Origin: Leptolyngbya sp. 'hensonii'
Lineage (GTDB): Bacteria > Cyanobacteriota > Cyanobacteriia > GCF-001939115
Reading direction: 5' to 3'
Assembly (NCBI RefSeq): GCF_001939115.1
Contig: NZ_MQTZ01000041.1
Span: 186,001-250,000 of the forward strand
Length of the DNA: 64,000 nucleotides
Below the pieces are notes generated by a model. That model did no database searches and was not told the origin of the DNA. It saw only the letters and a list, made by a program, of their open reading frames with translations. Positions 16,410 to 25,500 of the stretch are shown here, in pieces (within the stretch, counting starts at the first letter, position 1; every line of letters begins with the position of its first letter). Both the position numbers and the translations under genes were made by a program.

Positions 16410-16883
16410 ATGGCTGACCATTCCCGAAAACCTTGGGCCTTGATTCTGGCCCTGGGCACGATCGTTCCCGCCACTGTACACCAGATGATCCCTGGGAGCG
16501 CCCAAGCTCCCGTTTCCCCCCTGACACCAAAAACTGCCAATCCACGCACTGGTTTCAATCCCATTTCACTAACCGGGATTCCAGCAGGTCAGTTGACCGA
16601 TCGAGATCCCAAACTGGCCATCATCAAAACTTTTGGCGCACGGGAATCGGCTCGTCCAGAAGGACTCCGTTCAGAGTCCCTAGAGGTCCTTTATCTGGAA
16701 GGGGGCAAGGCCGTAGCCACTATGATTGTGGATGGGCTGTCGGATGACTCTGTTCGGGCCACAAAACTTCGGATCGAATTGCAGCTCGTTCGGGGGCGAT
16801 GGCAGATTAACTGGGCTGGTAGCCAGGTCAAATGCTTGGCCGATCGTGGCCACTCCGATTGGTCCAACCAGCCCTGCAATTAA
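16410..16883 (+). CDS. Exported protein of unknown function
   Basis: The 157-residue protein begins with a basic N-terminus and a hydrophobic stretch (about 8-32) ending near S-A-Q-A, a plausible signal peptide. A Pro/Thr-rich spacer follows, then a compact domain (about 65-157) with strands L-E-V-L-Y-L-E, K-A-V-A-T-M-I-V-D-G-L and K-L-R-I-E-L-Q-L-V. It closes with W-x-I-N-W-A-G-S-Q-V-K-C and a final cysteine, so the last 30 residues may carry a disulfide. The fold may be NTF2- or lipocalin-like, but this is only a guess. The gene converges on the TolC-type gene with only ten bases between the stop codons. Confidence 0.6.
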   Translation: MADHSRKPWALILALGTIVPATVHQMIPGSAQAPVSPLTPKTANPRTGFNPISLTGIPAGQLTDRDPKLAIIKTFGARESARPEGLRSESLEVLYLEGGKAVATMIVDGLSDDSVRATKLRIELQLVRGRWQINWAGSQVKCLADRGHSDWSNQPCN

Positions 16884-16893
16884 CTCCGTAACA

Positions 16894-18357
16894 TCAGGTA
16901 GAACCCAGGGGAGTTGAGAAGTTGCTGATGGCCCGCTGGAGGGAAGCCAGCGCCCGGTTATAGCTAATAATGGCCTGCAGACGGTTGGATTCAGCCTGTG
17001 TCAGGGCAGTTTCTGCGTTAATCACATCAGTTTGGGTGCCGACACCCGCCTGGAATCGCAATCGGGCTAACCGCAGGGCTTCTGTAGCCTGCTCCAGCGC
17101 TAATGCTGCCGTCTGGATATTGGCAAAGTTGGACTGCAACTGATAGTAAGCCTGCTCTACCTGGAACCGGACTTGGTTACGGGTGTCAGCAAACCGCACC
17201 TCGGCAATCTCCATATTACGGGTTTGCTGATCGGCTTGGGCCTGGGCTACGCCCCCATCATACAGGCTCCAGCTCAGCCGTGCACCCACCGAGTATCCAT
17301 CCGCCAAACCAGGATTGGGCCTGGCATCAAAGTCGGTGTAGACATTATAGTTTGCGAAAACATTTAACTGTGGCCCCAGAGCAGCCAGAATCGCTGCCCG
17401 CTGGCGTTCGTTAATCTCCCGCTGTACCAGTTGTTGCTCTAACTCTGCCCGATTCTTGAAAGCCAGCACGATACTATTTTCCAGGGATAAATCCCAGAGG
17501 CCAACAACTTCTATCGCATCGGCTGCAGTAATATTGGCTGACTGAGATAAGCTCAATCGCTGAGCCAGTTGTCGTCGAGCAATTTGCTGCTGACTGAGCG
17601 CACTCGTCAGAGTTTGTTGGGCGTTAGCCAGTTGGACCTGGGATTGTAAGACATCAAACCGCGTACCGACACCTGCTCTTTCGCGAGCCTCCGCATCCCG
17701 TAAGCTGATCGCCGCATTTCGAACCGAAGCGCGCGAAATCCGCACCTGTTCATCGGCCTGTTGCAGCGCATAGTAATCAGTAGATACATCCAGACGGAGC
17801 TGCTCAGCCTGCAGTTCATACTGTAATTCGTTGTAGCGGACCTGGCGTTCGGCAGCCTGGATATTCGCGGTTGTTCTGCCCGAAGTATAGAGTGGATAGC
17901 TGACCTCAAGCGTACCTGTGAGTGGAGCACTGATGGTGTTCTGGTTATTCTGGGAGTTGGCGAGGGATGTCAGGGTAGAATTCTGCTGCTGCCGAACTGA
18001 AAATTCCCCCTGAGCCGAATCCGAATAGCTGAGATTACTTTGGAATGTGACCGTGGGATTTTCGGAGGCTCGAGCGGCCTGGAGTGCAGACTGGCTGGCC
18101 CGCAACTGCAACTCAGTCACCTGCAAAGCCCGGTTATGCCGTCGGGCCAGTTCAAAAGCCTGTTGTAGGGTGATGGGTTCGTTAACTTTAATCTGCACTT
18201 CCTCCGATCGGGTTGGAAACTGCAGCGGATTGGCATTGGGATTTAACACTTCTGGTACAGGGGTGGCGGTCGATCGTACATCCTGAGCCAGGGCAGGACT
18301 GCTCAGAATCAAGGCCGCACCCAACCCCATCACCACACGAGAACGAAAGCTTCTCAT
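16894..18357 (-). CDS. TolC-type outer membrane efflux protein
   Basis: A signal peptide (about 1-25, ending A-L-A-Q) leads to two homologous outer membrane efflux repeats (about 60-250 and 270-480). Each has long Gln/Ala-rich helices with the typical Y-P-L-Y-T-S-G-R-T and W-S-L-Y-D-G-G-V-A-Q-A-Q beta-barrel entry motifs, and the helix N-A-E-T-A-L-T-Q-A-E. These features are characteristic of TolC/OEP family trimers, which form the outer membrane channel of type I secretion and RND or ABC efflux systems. I use the ATG at 18357, with GAGG just upstream; a GTG three codons earlier is possible. No adaptor or pump gene is next to it, so its partners must be elsewhere, as is usual for cyanobacterial TolC. 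Confidence 0.93.
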   Translation of the reverse strand: MRSFRSRVVMGLGAALILSSPALAQDVRSTATPVPEVLNPNANPLQFPTRSEEVQIKVNEPITLQQAFELARRHNRALQVTELQLRASQSALQAARASENPTVTFQSNLSYSDSAQGEFSVRQQQNSTLTSLANSQNNQNTISAPLTGTLEVSYPLYTSGRTTANIQAAERQVRYNELQYELQAEQLRLDVSTDYYALQQADEQVRISRASVRNAAISLRDAEARERAGVGTRFDVLQSQVQLANAQQTLTSALSQQQIARRQLAQRLSLSQSANITAADAIEVVGLWDLSLENSIVLAFKNRAELEQQLVQREINERQRAAILAALGPQLNVFANYNVYTDFDARPNPGLADGYSVGARLSWSLYDGGVAQAQADQQTRNMEIAEVRFADTRNQVRFQVEQAYYQLQSNFANIQTAALALEQATEALRLARLRFQAGVGTQTDVINAETALTQAESNRLQAIISYNRALASLQRAISNFSTPLGST

Positions 18358-18466
18358 AAACCTCACTACCTTAACAATGCACGTCTGAACTAAATGGAGT
18401 GTCCAAACGAATTCAACCTTACCAAATATAAGCTGCTTCTAAAGGAATAAACCTCACCCAAAGGAG

Positions 18467-19804
18467 CTATGGTAACTTGCCCGTACAGGCAGTCAAGAGG
18501 GCTTCTATACCCGCAACCGGGAGAAATGGGGTCTGTAACTGCTGGATCAGTTCTTCCACAGTTCTGTCATCCAGGAAGCGGGTCTCACCCTGCTTCAACA
18601 TTACCGTAGGCAGAAGGACCGCATCACCCAGAGATCGGTTTTGCAGGCCCTGGAGTAAATCGTGCCCCGTGAGCAAGCCCGTGACACTGATCTCCTGGCC
18701 CCAGTAATCGCTCCGGAGTGCCGCCAGATGAACGGTTAACCCCTCCACCTGGTTCAATTGCTGGACGATCGGGGCAAAAGCTTGTTCTACTGCATTGCCC
18801 ACAACCCAGGTCAGCGTTCGGGGAGTCCTCACCCGATCGGGCAGTTGTTGGGCAGCAACGGCAAATTCCTTCAAGAACAGTCGAATCGACCCCACACCAT
18901 TGCCGATCTGAGGATAGGTCTCATAATGCTCCTCTGGGGGCAGATCCCGACCCGCAATCAAAAACCACTCATCGGCCAACCAGGCAAAAGTCGAACCCGT
19001 CTGACGATGAAACTGCGCCTGTAAAGGCTGAACCTGGTCAATCACCTCCTGGGCTTTGGTGGGTGTCACCGGCACCAGCTCATCCGCAGCCGGACGAAAG
19101 CGGGTCAGTCCCACAGGCACCACGGCCACAGAGGCCACCGCTGGCACCTCCCCCTGATGAAATTGGGCCAGGTCCAGCAGGGTGCGATCCAGATGTGCCC
19201 CATCGTTGATCCCCGGACAGACCACCACCTGGGCATGAATCTGCAGACGATGCTGCTGGAACCAGCGTAATTGCTCCAGCACCTGTCCGGCACGGTCATT
19301 CTTCAGGAGGCGACTCCGCACCACCGGTTCTGTGGCATGGACCGACACATAGAGGGGGGATAGGCGCATGGCAGCGATCCGCTCCCACTCCCGTTGGGAT
19401 AGATTAGTCAGGGTCAGGTAACTGCCGTAAAGGAAACTCAACCGGTAGTCATCATCCTTCAGGTAGAGGGTCTGGCGTTTTCCAGGGGGTTGCTGGTCAA
19501 TGAAGCAGAAAGGACAGCGATTATTACACTGAATCAGGCCATCAAACAGAGCCGACTCAAACTCCAGACCCAGATCATCGTCATACTCCTTCTCGATTTC
19601 TACCCGATGGGTTTTGCCCTTTGCATCCAGCACTTCCAGTTCCAATACCTCATCGGCACAGAGAAACTGGTAATCAATCAGGTCGCGAGGATGTTGACCA
19701 TTAATCGATACCAGCCGATCGCCCGGTTCAAACCCAATTTCTTCGGCGATCGAGCCGGACAGGACATGGGTAATCAAAGCAGGCCGAATTGTGGATGTAC
19801 TCAT
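18467..19804 (-). CDS. Cyanobacterial PDZ / radical-SAM-like Fe-S protein (TIGR03279/DUF512 family)
   Basis: The ATG at 19804 gives 445 residues. An N-terminal PDZ domain (about 5-60, with G-F-E-P-G-D-R-L-V-S-I-N-G) precedes a C-N-N-R-C-P-F-C-F-I-D-Q motif near residue 98, a CX3CX2C cluster that binds [4Fe-4S] and S-adenosylmethionine in radical SAM enzymes. A TIM-barrel-like region and a C-terminal DUF512 domain follow. The family is universal in cyanobacteria and plants' relatives are not obvious; its reaction is not established to my knowledge. The frame is open upstream to 19867, but that part overlaps the preceding gene. It lies 19 bases downstream of the receptor-channel gene at 19824 on the same strand, so co-transcription is likely. 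Confidence 0.87.
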   Translation of the reverse strand: MSTSTIRPALITHVLSGSIAEEIGFEPGDRLVSINGQHPRDLIDYQFLCADEVLELEVLDAKGKTHRVEIEKEYDDDLGLEFESALFDGLIQCNNRCPFCFIDQQPPGKRQTLYLKDDDYRLSFLYGSYLTLTNLSQREWERIAAMRLSPLYVSVHATEPVVRSRLLKNDRAGQVLEQLRWFQQHRLQIHAQVVVCPGINDGAHLDRTLLDLAQFHQGEVPAVASVAVVPVGLTRFRPAADELVPVTPTKAQEVIDQVQPLQAQFHRQTGSTFAWLADEWFLIAGRDLPPEEHYETYPQIGNGVGSIRLFLKEFAVAAQQLPDRVRTPRTLTWVVGNAVEQAFAPIVQQLNQVEGLTVHLAALRSDYWGQEISVTGLLTGHDLLQGLQNRSLGDAVLLPTVMLKQGETRFLDDRTVEELIQQLQTPFLPVAGIEALLTACTGKLP

Positions 19805-19823
19805 AAGGATCAGGATAACCCCT

Positions 19824-22112
19824 TCATCCAACCAGCCGATCGCTGTAATTGAGGCTGTAGATGGCAATTAATGACATCACAATCAGGGGAAATAGAATGC
19901 GGGCAGAGACATCCAAAGTCCACAGGGCTGCTTTTTTGCCGTCTTTTTCGAGGCCAACCCCAATGACCGTGACCACGACCGGAATCAGGCACAGGAGGAA
20001 ATAGGTATAGAAAACATACTCCAGCGCTACGCTGTAGCTAATTTCAGGCAGTTGATTATTGAACGCCAGAAGTAACACGATACCAGATAGCAGGGTAGAG
20101 GCCGGGGCCATAATTCGGGGTACAAACATACTGTAGGGGAAATACAGAACGCAGTAGCTGATCAGGGTTAACAGCAACAGAGGCAGCAAATTCTTGCTCA
20201 AGAACACTAGGGTTTTCCGCTGCAAGGTCATGCGAACGCTGAATCCAGGATAGTCAATTTGTTGATTTGCCTGGAATAAATCCGGATCGCCCTGAGTCGA
20301 GGTACTGCGAGTGGTGTCTTGAACGTAAGCCATATCCTTAAACTTCCAGAGTTGCAGACCCTGAAAGGGTTTACGCTGAACTGTTTCTGGCTTAGGCAAC
20401 TTTAACCCCTGAACATCAATGACATAAATCAGTCGATCGTTCGAGAGATGGGGATTGTCAAACCGAATCGCCAGTCGCTGAATATCAAAGGGATAGTCCC
20501 GAAAATCGAAGCTATTCTTAAAGTCACCCCGAACCCGGTAGAGACGATAATTCAGACCATTGATCACCTTAGCCTTCAGCGGGGTTTTGGCATCAAAAAT
20601 AGGAGCCGTAGGATTCACACTATTACTGACTGCATCCGGAAATTCAATCTCTGAGGGAACATCATCTCCCTTGTACCGGAACCAAACATAGAAATCTGCC
20701 GAAAAACTCGATTTATTTTGTTCAATCCGACCCAACTTGTTCAAATCAATGCCAGTGTAAACGACCCGTTGCCGCCAGAAGGACTGATCCCCCACCTGGA
20801 CAATATGACCTGCTTTCACCTCACGGGGTAGGTCGAGCTTTTCCGGATTGTTCACCGTTGTGAACTGTTGGGGAGCCGAGATGAGCTGATAGCCGTGGAA
20901 TTGGGCTACCCGGACCGGTTGGTCGCTACTGCGGTTGTCATTGAAATACAGGGGACCTGTGAGGCCGGGCAACGCCACTTTAGGGCTATTGAGGGCAGTC
21001 AGAGCCTGCTGCACCTGTTCTCGATCGCGCTGCAGATCCGAGGCAGTTCCTTTCAGATCGGCTTTACGTAAGGCATCAACCGCTGCGATCGTGGCTTCAT
21101 AAAACTTGGCTCCCAAATAGGACGGGGATTTGCCGTAGGCTCTCTGATAATTGCTGAGAAATTCCTGGGCATCAACACCGGCACTATCAAACAAGATGGG
21201 AGAAGGAACATACATTCCTTCTGTAAAAAAGCCAGGAGTCTTTTTCTCCTCAGCATATTTCTCAAACCGTCTGGCAAAAGATTCCCTGGAGAGGGCCTGC
21301 TCGCCCATCAGCGGTGGGTTAAGGCCCTGTCGTTTGATCGCGACCAGCAACTCCTCAGCCAGATCTTCCTTCGTCAGGGTCAGGAAAAGGATACCTGATT
21401 CGGGATCTGCAGCCAGTTCCTTGACAATCTTTTGAATCGACTGTTTACGCCGGGTTGGTTCTGAATCCAATGCCCAGAGATGCTTGACCGTTCCCTTGCT
21501 ACCCAGAGCTGTTTTCAGCCGCTCCGATTGGCGCTGTTCATTACTGCTGGCTTGGTCATAGATAATGCTGGCCTGTTTCTGTTGCAGCACCTGCTGGGCA
21601 TAGATAGATAAAACATTGGCCAACTTCGAGTTGGTATAGATCATCCGAAAATAGTAAGGCCGATCGGCGGTTACTTTTTCATTGTTTGCCGTGCCTGTAA
21701 TTGCAGCGAGCTGGTTTTCCTGGTAAAGACTACCCGCTTCGATCGAGGCATCGGAAGAACGATGGCCCAACAAGACCAGCGTTGGACTTTTGACAATGTC
21801 CTGGGCCACCTGCTTTGCCCCATCGACAGTCCCTTTGTCATCAAAGGTCAACAGTTTGATTGGATGTCCTTTGATACCGCCATCCCGGTTCACCGCATCG
21901 ACATAAAGTTTCACACTCTGGACAATTTCTTCACCGCCACTGGCCCCTTCCCCGCTCAAGGATGCCGCAACAGCCAGAGGGATGGGTGGGCCACTGGTCG
22001 TTTTGGGTGATCGGGGGAAAAAGGTTGCCAGTAAGACGACAAACAATAAGGCAGCAATAGCAAGAGCTCCATATTTGGCCAGAAGAGGTTTAATAAGGAA
22101 AGGGAACTTCAT
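19824..22112 (-). CDS. Periplasmic binding protein fused to a pentameric ligand-gated ion-channel-like domain
   Basis: This is one continuous 762-residue protein. Residues 14-32 form an N-terminal membrane anchor or signal. Residues 43-410 are a type-I periplasmic binding domain of the branched-chain amino acid/ANF-receptor kind (A-A-S-L-S-G-E-G, R-D-G-G-I-K-G-H-P-I-K-L-L, L-L-G-H-R-S-S-D). Residues 440-630 look like the beta-sandwich ectodomain of Cys-loop-type channels, with A-D-F-Y-V-W-F-R-Y at 472-480 and the loop signature D-F-R-D-Y-P-F-D-I-Q at 536-545. Four membrane helices follow: M1 with its proline (637-657), M2 (664-683, R-I-M-A-P-A-S-T-L-L), M3 (694-718) and M4 (737-757). The plain reading is an ion channel gated by an amino-acid-like ligand bound to the fused receptor. 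Similar fusions have been noted in prokaryotic genomes; ligand and ion selectivity are unknown. Confidence 0.8.
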   Translation of the reverse strand: MKFPFLIKPLLAKYGALAIAALLFVVLLATFFPRSPKTTSGPPIPLAVAASLSGEGASGGEEIVQSVKLYVDAVNRDGGIKGHPIKLLTFDDKGTVDGAKQVAQDIVKSPTLVLLGHRSSDASIEAGSLYQENQLAAITGTANNEKVTADRPYYFRMIYTNSKLANVLSIYAQQVLQQKQASIIYDQASSNEQRQSERLKTALGSKGTVKHLWALDSEPTRRKQSIQKIVKELAADPESGILFLTLTKEDLAEELLVAIKRQGLNPPLMGEQALSRESFARRFEKYAEEKKTPGFFTEGMYVPSPILFDSAGVDAQEFLSNYQRAYGKSPSYLGAKFYEATIAAVDALRKADLKGTASDLQRDREQVQQALTALNSPKVALPGLTGPLYFNDNRSSDQPVRVAQFHGYQLISAPQQFTTVNNPEKLDLPREVKAGHIVQVGDQSFWRQRVVYTGIDLNKLGRIEQNKSSFSADFYVWFRYKGDDVPSEIEFPDAVSNSVNPTAPIFDAKTPLKAKVINGLNYRLYRVRGDFKNSFDFRDYPFDIQRLAIRFDNPHLSNDRLIYVIDVQGLKLPKPETVQRKPFQGLQLWKFKDMAYVQDTTRSTSTQGDPDLFQANQQIDYPGFSVRMTLQRKTLVFLSKNLLPLLLLTLISYCVLYFPYSMFVPRIMAPASTLLSGIVLLLAFNNQLPEISYSVALEYVFYTYFLLCLIPVVVTVIGVGLEKDGKKAALWTLDVSARILFPLIVMSLIAIYSLNYSDRLVG

Positions 22113-22556
22113 GAGATCTCTGCAAAGAGGGGGTCAAGACCTGAGATTAGCTCAGACTTGCTTCCCAGAAAAGTAGTCTCTGAAATTTTGTCATCACAGT
22201 TTTTATTAAGTTGGTCGATCGGGCTGATAAAACGCTCAAAATCCGCAGGTTGGGTGAAGCACTTGCAGAACCTAACAAACACCTGACAGGTGTCAGACTT
22301 CACTACGTTTCACTCAATTTAAGCTAAAAGATTTGTCAGTTAATCAGGCATTCCCCTTGCACAAGTCTCTAAAATATTCATAGTTGAAATTGTCAGAGCC
22401 ATGACCTCATCACTTGATTCGTGATTCTTATCAAGGCTTCATGAGCCTACGGATCCTTCAGCGGGCATAATGAGCGATGAGCTCTAATCAGGTTTCTAAA
22501 ATTGAGGTTATTCAGAGTTCAGGCTCCATAGGGGTAAAGCAGGAGGCAGAGGTACG
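22113..22556. promoter_or_regulatory. Divergent control region with a 15-bp dyad
   Basis: This 444-base region separates the receptor-channel gene (minus) from the giant hybrid kinase (plus), so it must hold both promoters. ACACCTG-A-CAGGTGT at 22279-22293 is a perfect dyad of the kind bound by dimeric repressors or activators. An AGGAGG at 22541-22546 serves the GTG start of the kinase. No coding sequence with convincing composition is seen, and I could not place a -10/-35 pair with confidence. Confidence 0.4.
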
Positions 22557-25500
22557 GTGTTTGACGACCTGACATCCAGCACTATCTTGCTTGTAGACGA
22601 TACACCCTTTAACTTACAAGTTTTGGCCGGAATACTAGGGGAAGCTGGCTTCAAAGTTGCCGTTGCCACAGATGGGGAAAGTGCTATTGCTCAGGCTGAG
22701 TATAGCCCGCCTGATTTAATCTTTCTGGACATTGGCATGCCAGGGTTGGATGGGTTTGCCACCTGCCGTGGGTTAAAAGCCAATCCTGTGACTCAGGATA
22801 TTCCAGTAATTTTCATGACAGCAGTTCTGGAAGATATCAATCGGGTGATCGGGTTCAATTTGGGAGCAGTCGATTATATTACCCAGCCCTTCCAGGCAGA
22901 AGAGGTATTGGCCAGGGTGCGCATCCACTTACAATTCAGGCATCTCACTCAGCAACTAAAGCAACAAAATCAACAATTACAACAGGAAATCCAGGATCGG
23001 AGAGCAATTGAGGCGGATTTGCGCCAGGCAAATAAACAATTGCAAGAGGAAATTTACAATCGCAAGCAAACGACAGAAGCTTTATTACACAGCGAAGAGA
23101 CAAATTGGGCGTTGATTCAAGCCATACCTGATTTCCTGATTCGTATGCGTCGGGATGGCACTTACCTGGAGAGTTGGAACCACGATCGACTAGAGAATGG
23201 TCTTTGCCTGGTGGAGCACGAGCAGATCCTGCCCGGAACCCCAATCAACCAGATTCTGCCCCCGGATTTGTTGGCTCTGCAAATGCATTATGCCCAGGAG
23301 GCTCTCGCCACCCGTCAGGTTCAGACCTATGAGCAACAGGCTGTGGTCGCAGGGGCAATATGCTACGAAGAAGTTCGAATCACCCCCTGTGGTGAAGATG
23401 AAGTGCTGGTGATTGTACGGGACATTACGGCTCGCAAAACCACCGAAATTGCCCTGGCAGAGCGGGAAGCAGAATTTCGGGGTATTTTTTCCCAGGCTGC
23501 CGTGGGAATTGACTACGCCAGTCTGGATGGGCAATTCCTGGCTGTCAATCAGAAATACTGTGAGCTATTGGGTTATACCGATGATGAACTTTTAACTAAA
23601 ACGTTCATTGAACTGACCCATCCCGACGATGTTGAAGCAGACCTGATCGCCTCACGACAACTGATTGCAGGGGAAATTCCCTTTTTTTCCATGGAAAAGA
23701 GGTTGCTGCGCCAAGATGGCTCTTACCTTTGGGTCGATCTCACCGTTTCCCTGATCCGAGGAGCCCATGGCGAACCCAAATACCTGATGGCGATCGTGCA
23801 GGATATTCATCAACGGAAACAAGCTGAAGAAACACTCCAGAGCCTGGTTGAAGGAGCTGCAGCAGTAACGGGAGAAAACTTCTTGCCTGTGATGACGGAG
23901 TACCTGCAAAAGTCCCTGGGCATCCGCCATGTGGTGATCGCAAAGCGTCAGACAGCGGAGGAGCAAGCCTATAGTGTGTGGCTGGATGGTCAGTTGCAGC
24001 CGGATTTATCTGGCTCTCTGGAAAATTCCCCCTGTGATGTTGTGATCCGAGAGGGACTGTATTGCTGCCCTAGCGAGGTCCAGCAACGCTTCCCAGACTA
24101 TCCATTTCTGACTCGTCTGAATGCCGAATCCTGCCTAGGGATTGCCCTCACAAATAACCAGGGCGAGATCATGGGTAGTCTCTGCATTTTCGATGATCAG
24201 CCTCTGACACAGCCGCAAAAGGCGATCGGCATGTTACTCGTGTTCGCAGCCCGGGCCAGTGCCGAGTTGGAGCGGCAGGCTGCCCTGGATGCCTTACATC
24301 AGTTGAACCAGGAACTGGAAAGTAGGGTAGAGGAGCGCACGGTTGAACTGCAACGGGCCAATCTTCACCTGCAGCAAGAAATGGCTGAACGGCAGAAGCT
24401 GGTGGCTCTGGTGGAGAATAGCTCAGATTTCATAGCCATTATCACGCTGGATGGCCAGTTGACCTACCTGAATCCGGCGGGACGGCAACTGGTGGGATTG
24501 GATAACACCACTGCCCTGAGTTCCCTGATGCTTTTGGACTTTCATTTCCCGGAAAATTGGGCCGCAATTCAGCACAAAATGCAATTGTTGAGCCAGGGAG
24601 AAGTCTGTCAGGAAGAAATTCAGCTCCGCCATTTTCGAACTGGGCAGGCTATTCCCAGCCAATGCAGTGCTTTTGCAATCAAACAGGCCCAGACCGGAGA
24701 GGTTGTGGCTTTCGCTGCTATCTTACGGGATATTACCGATCGTAAGCTGGCAGAAGCCGCCTTAGAAGAGTCGCAGCGGATGTTGCGGCTGGTGCTGGAT
24801 ACGATTCCGCAACGTATTTTCTGGAAAAACCGTCAGTCCCAATATCTGGGCTGTAACCAGATCTGCGCTCTGGATGCAGGGTTAACCTCACCAGAACAGA
24901 TTATAGGCAAAACTGATTTTGAACTGGCCTGGAAAGCCTCTGCGGCAGATTACCAGGTCGATGATCAATTGGTGATGGAATTGAATCAGGCTAAACTCCA
25001 CTTTGAAGAGGGGCAACAGCTTGAAGATGGCTCTTACCGCTGGTTACGCACCAGTAAAATCCCCCTCCATAATCCCAGAGGTGAGGTGATCGGAGTTCTG
25101 GGAGCTTACGAGGATATCAGCGATCGCAAGCAGGCTGAAACAGTGATCCAAGAAAGTGAAGCCCGCTATCGCCGGATCGTAGAAACTGCCGGAGAAGGAA
25201 TCTGGGTTGTGGATGCCCATGATTACACAACTTTTGTGAATGAAAAAATGGCCCAAATGCTCGGCCTCCTACCCGAACAAATGTTGGGGCGGAATCTGTT
25301 CGACTTTATGGACCTGGATGCCCAACAGTTGGCAGAGCGATATCTGGCAGTTCATCGCCAGGGAATGAAGGAACAGTATGATTTCAGATTCAAGCGGGCC
25401 GATGGCTCTGATCTTTGGGCCATTGTGGCAGCCACTCCGATTCTGGATGAAGAGGGGCACTATATTGGGGGCCTGAGAATGGTGACCGATATCAGCGATC

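Noticed and set aside
22109-22303. Minus-strand 64-codon frame upstream of the receptor-channel gene
   Set aside because: It ends a few bases inside the start of the neighbouring gene, lacks a ribosome-binding site and resembles no family; more likely promoter DNA.
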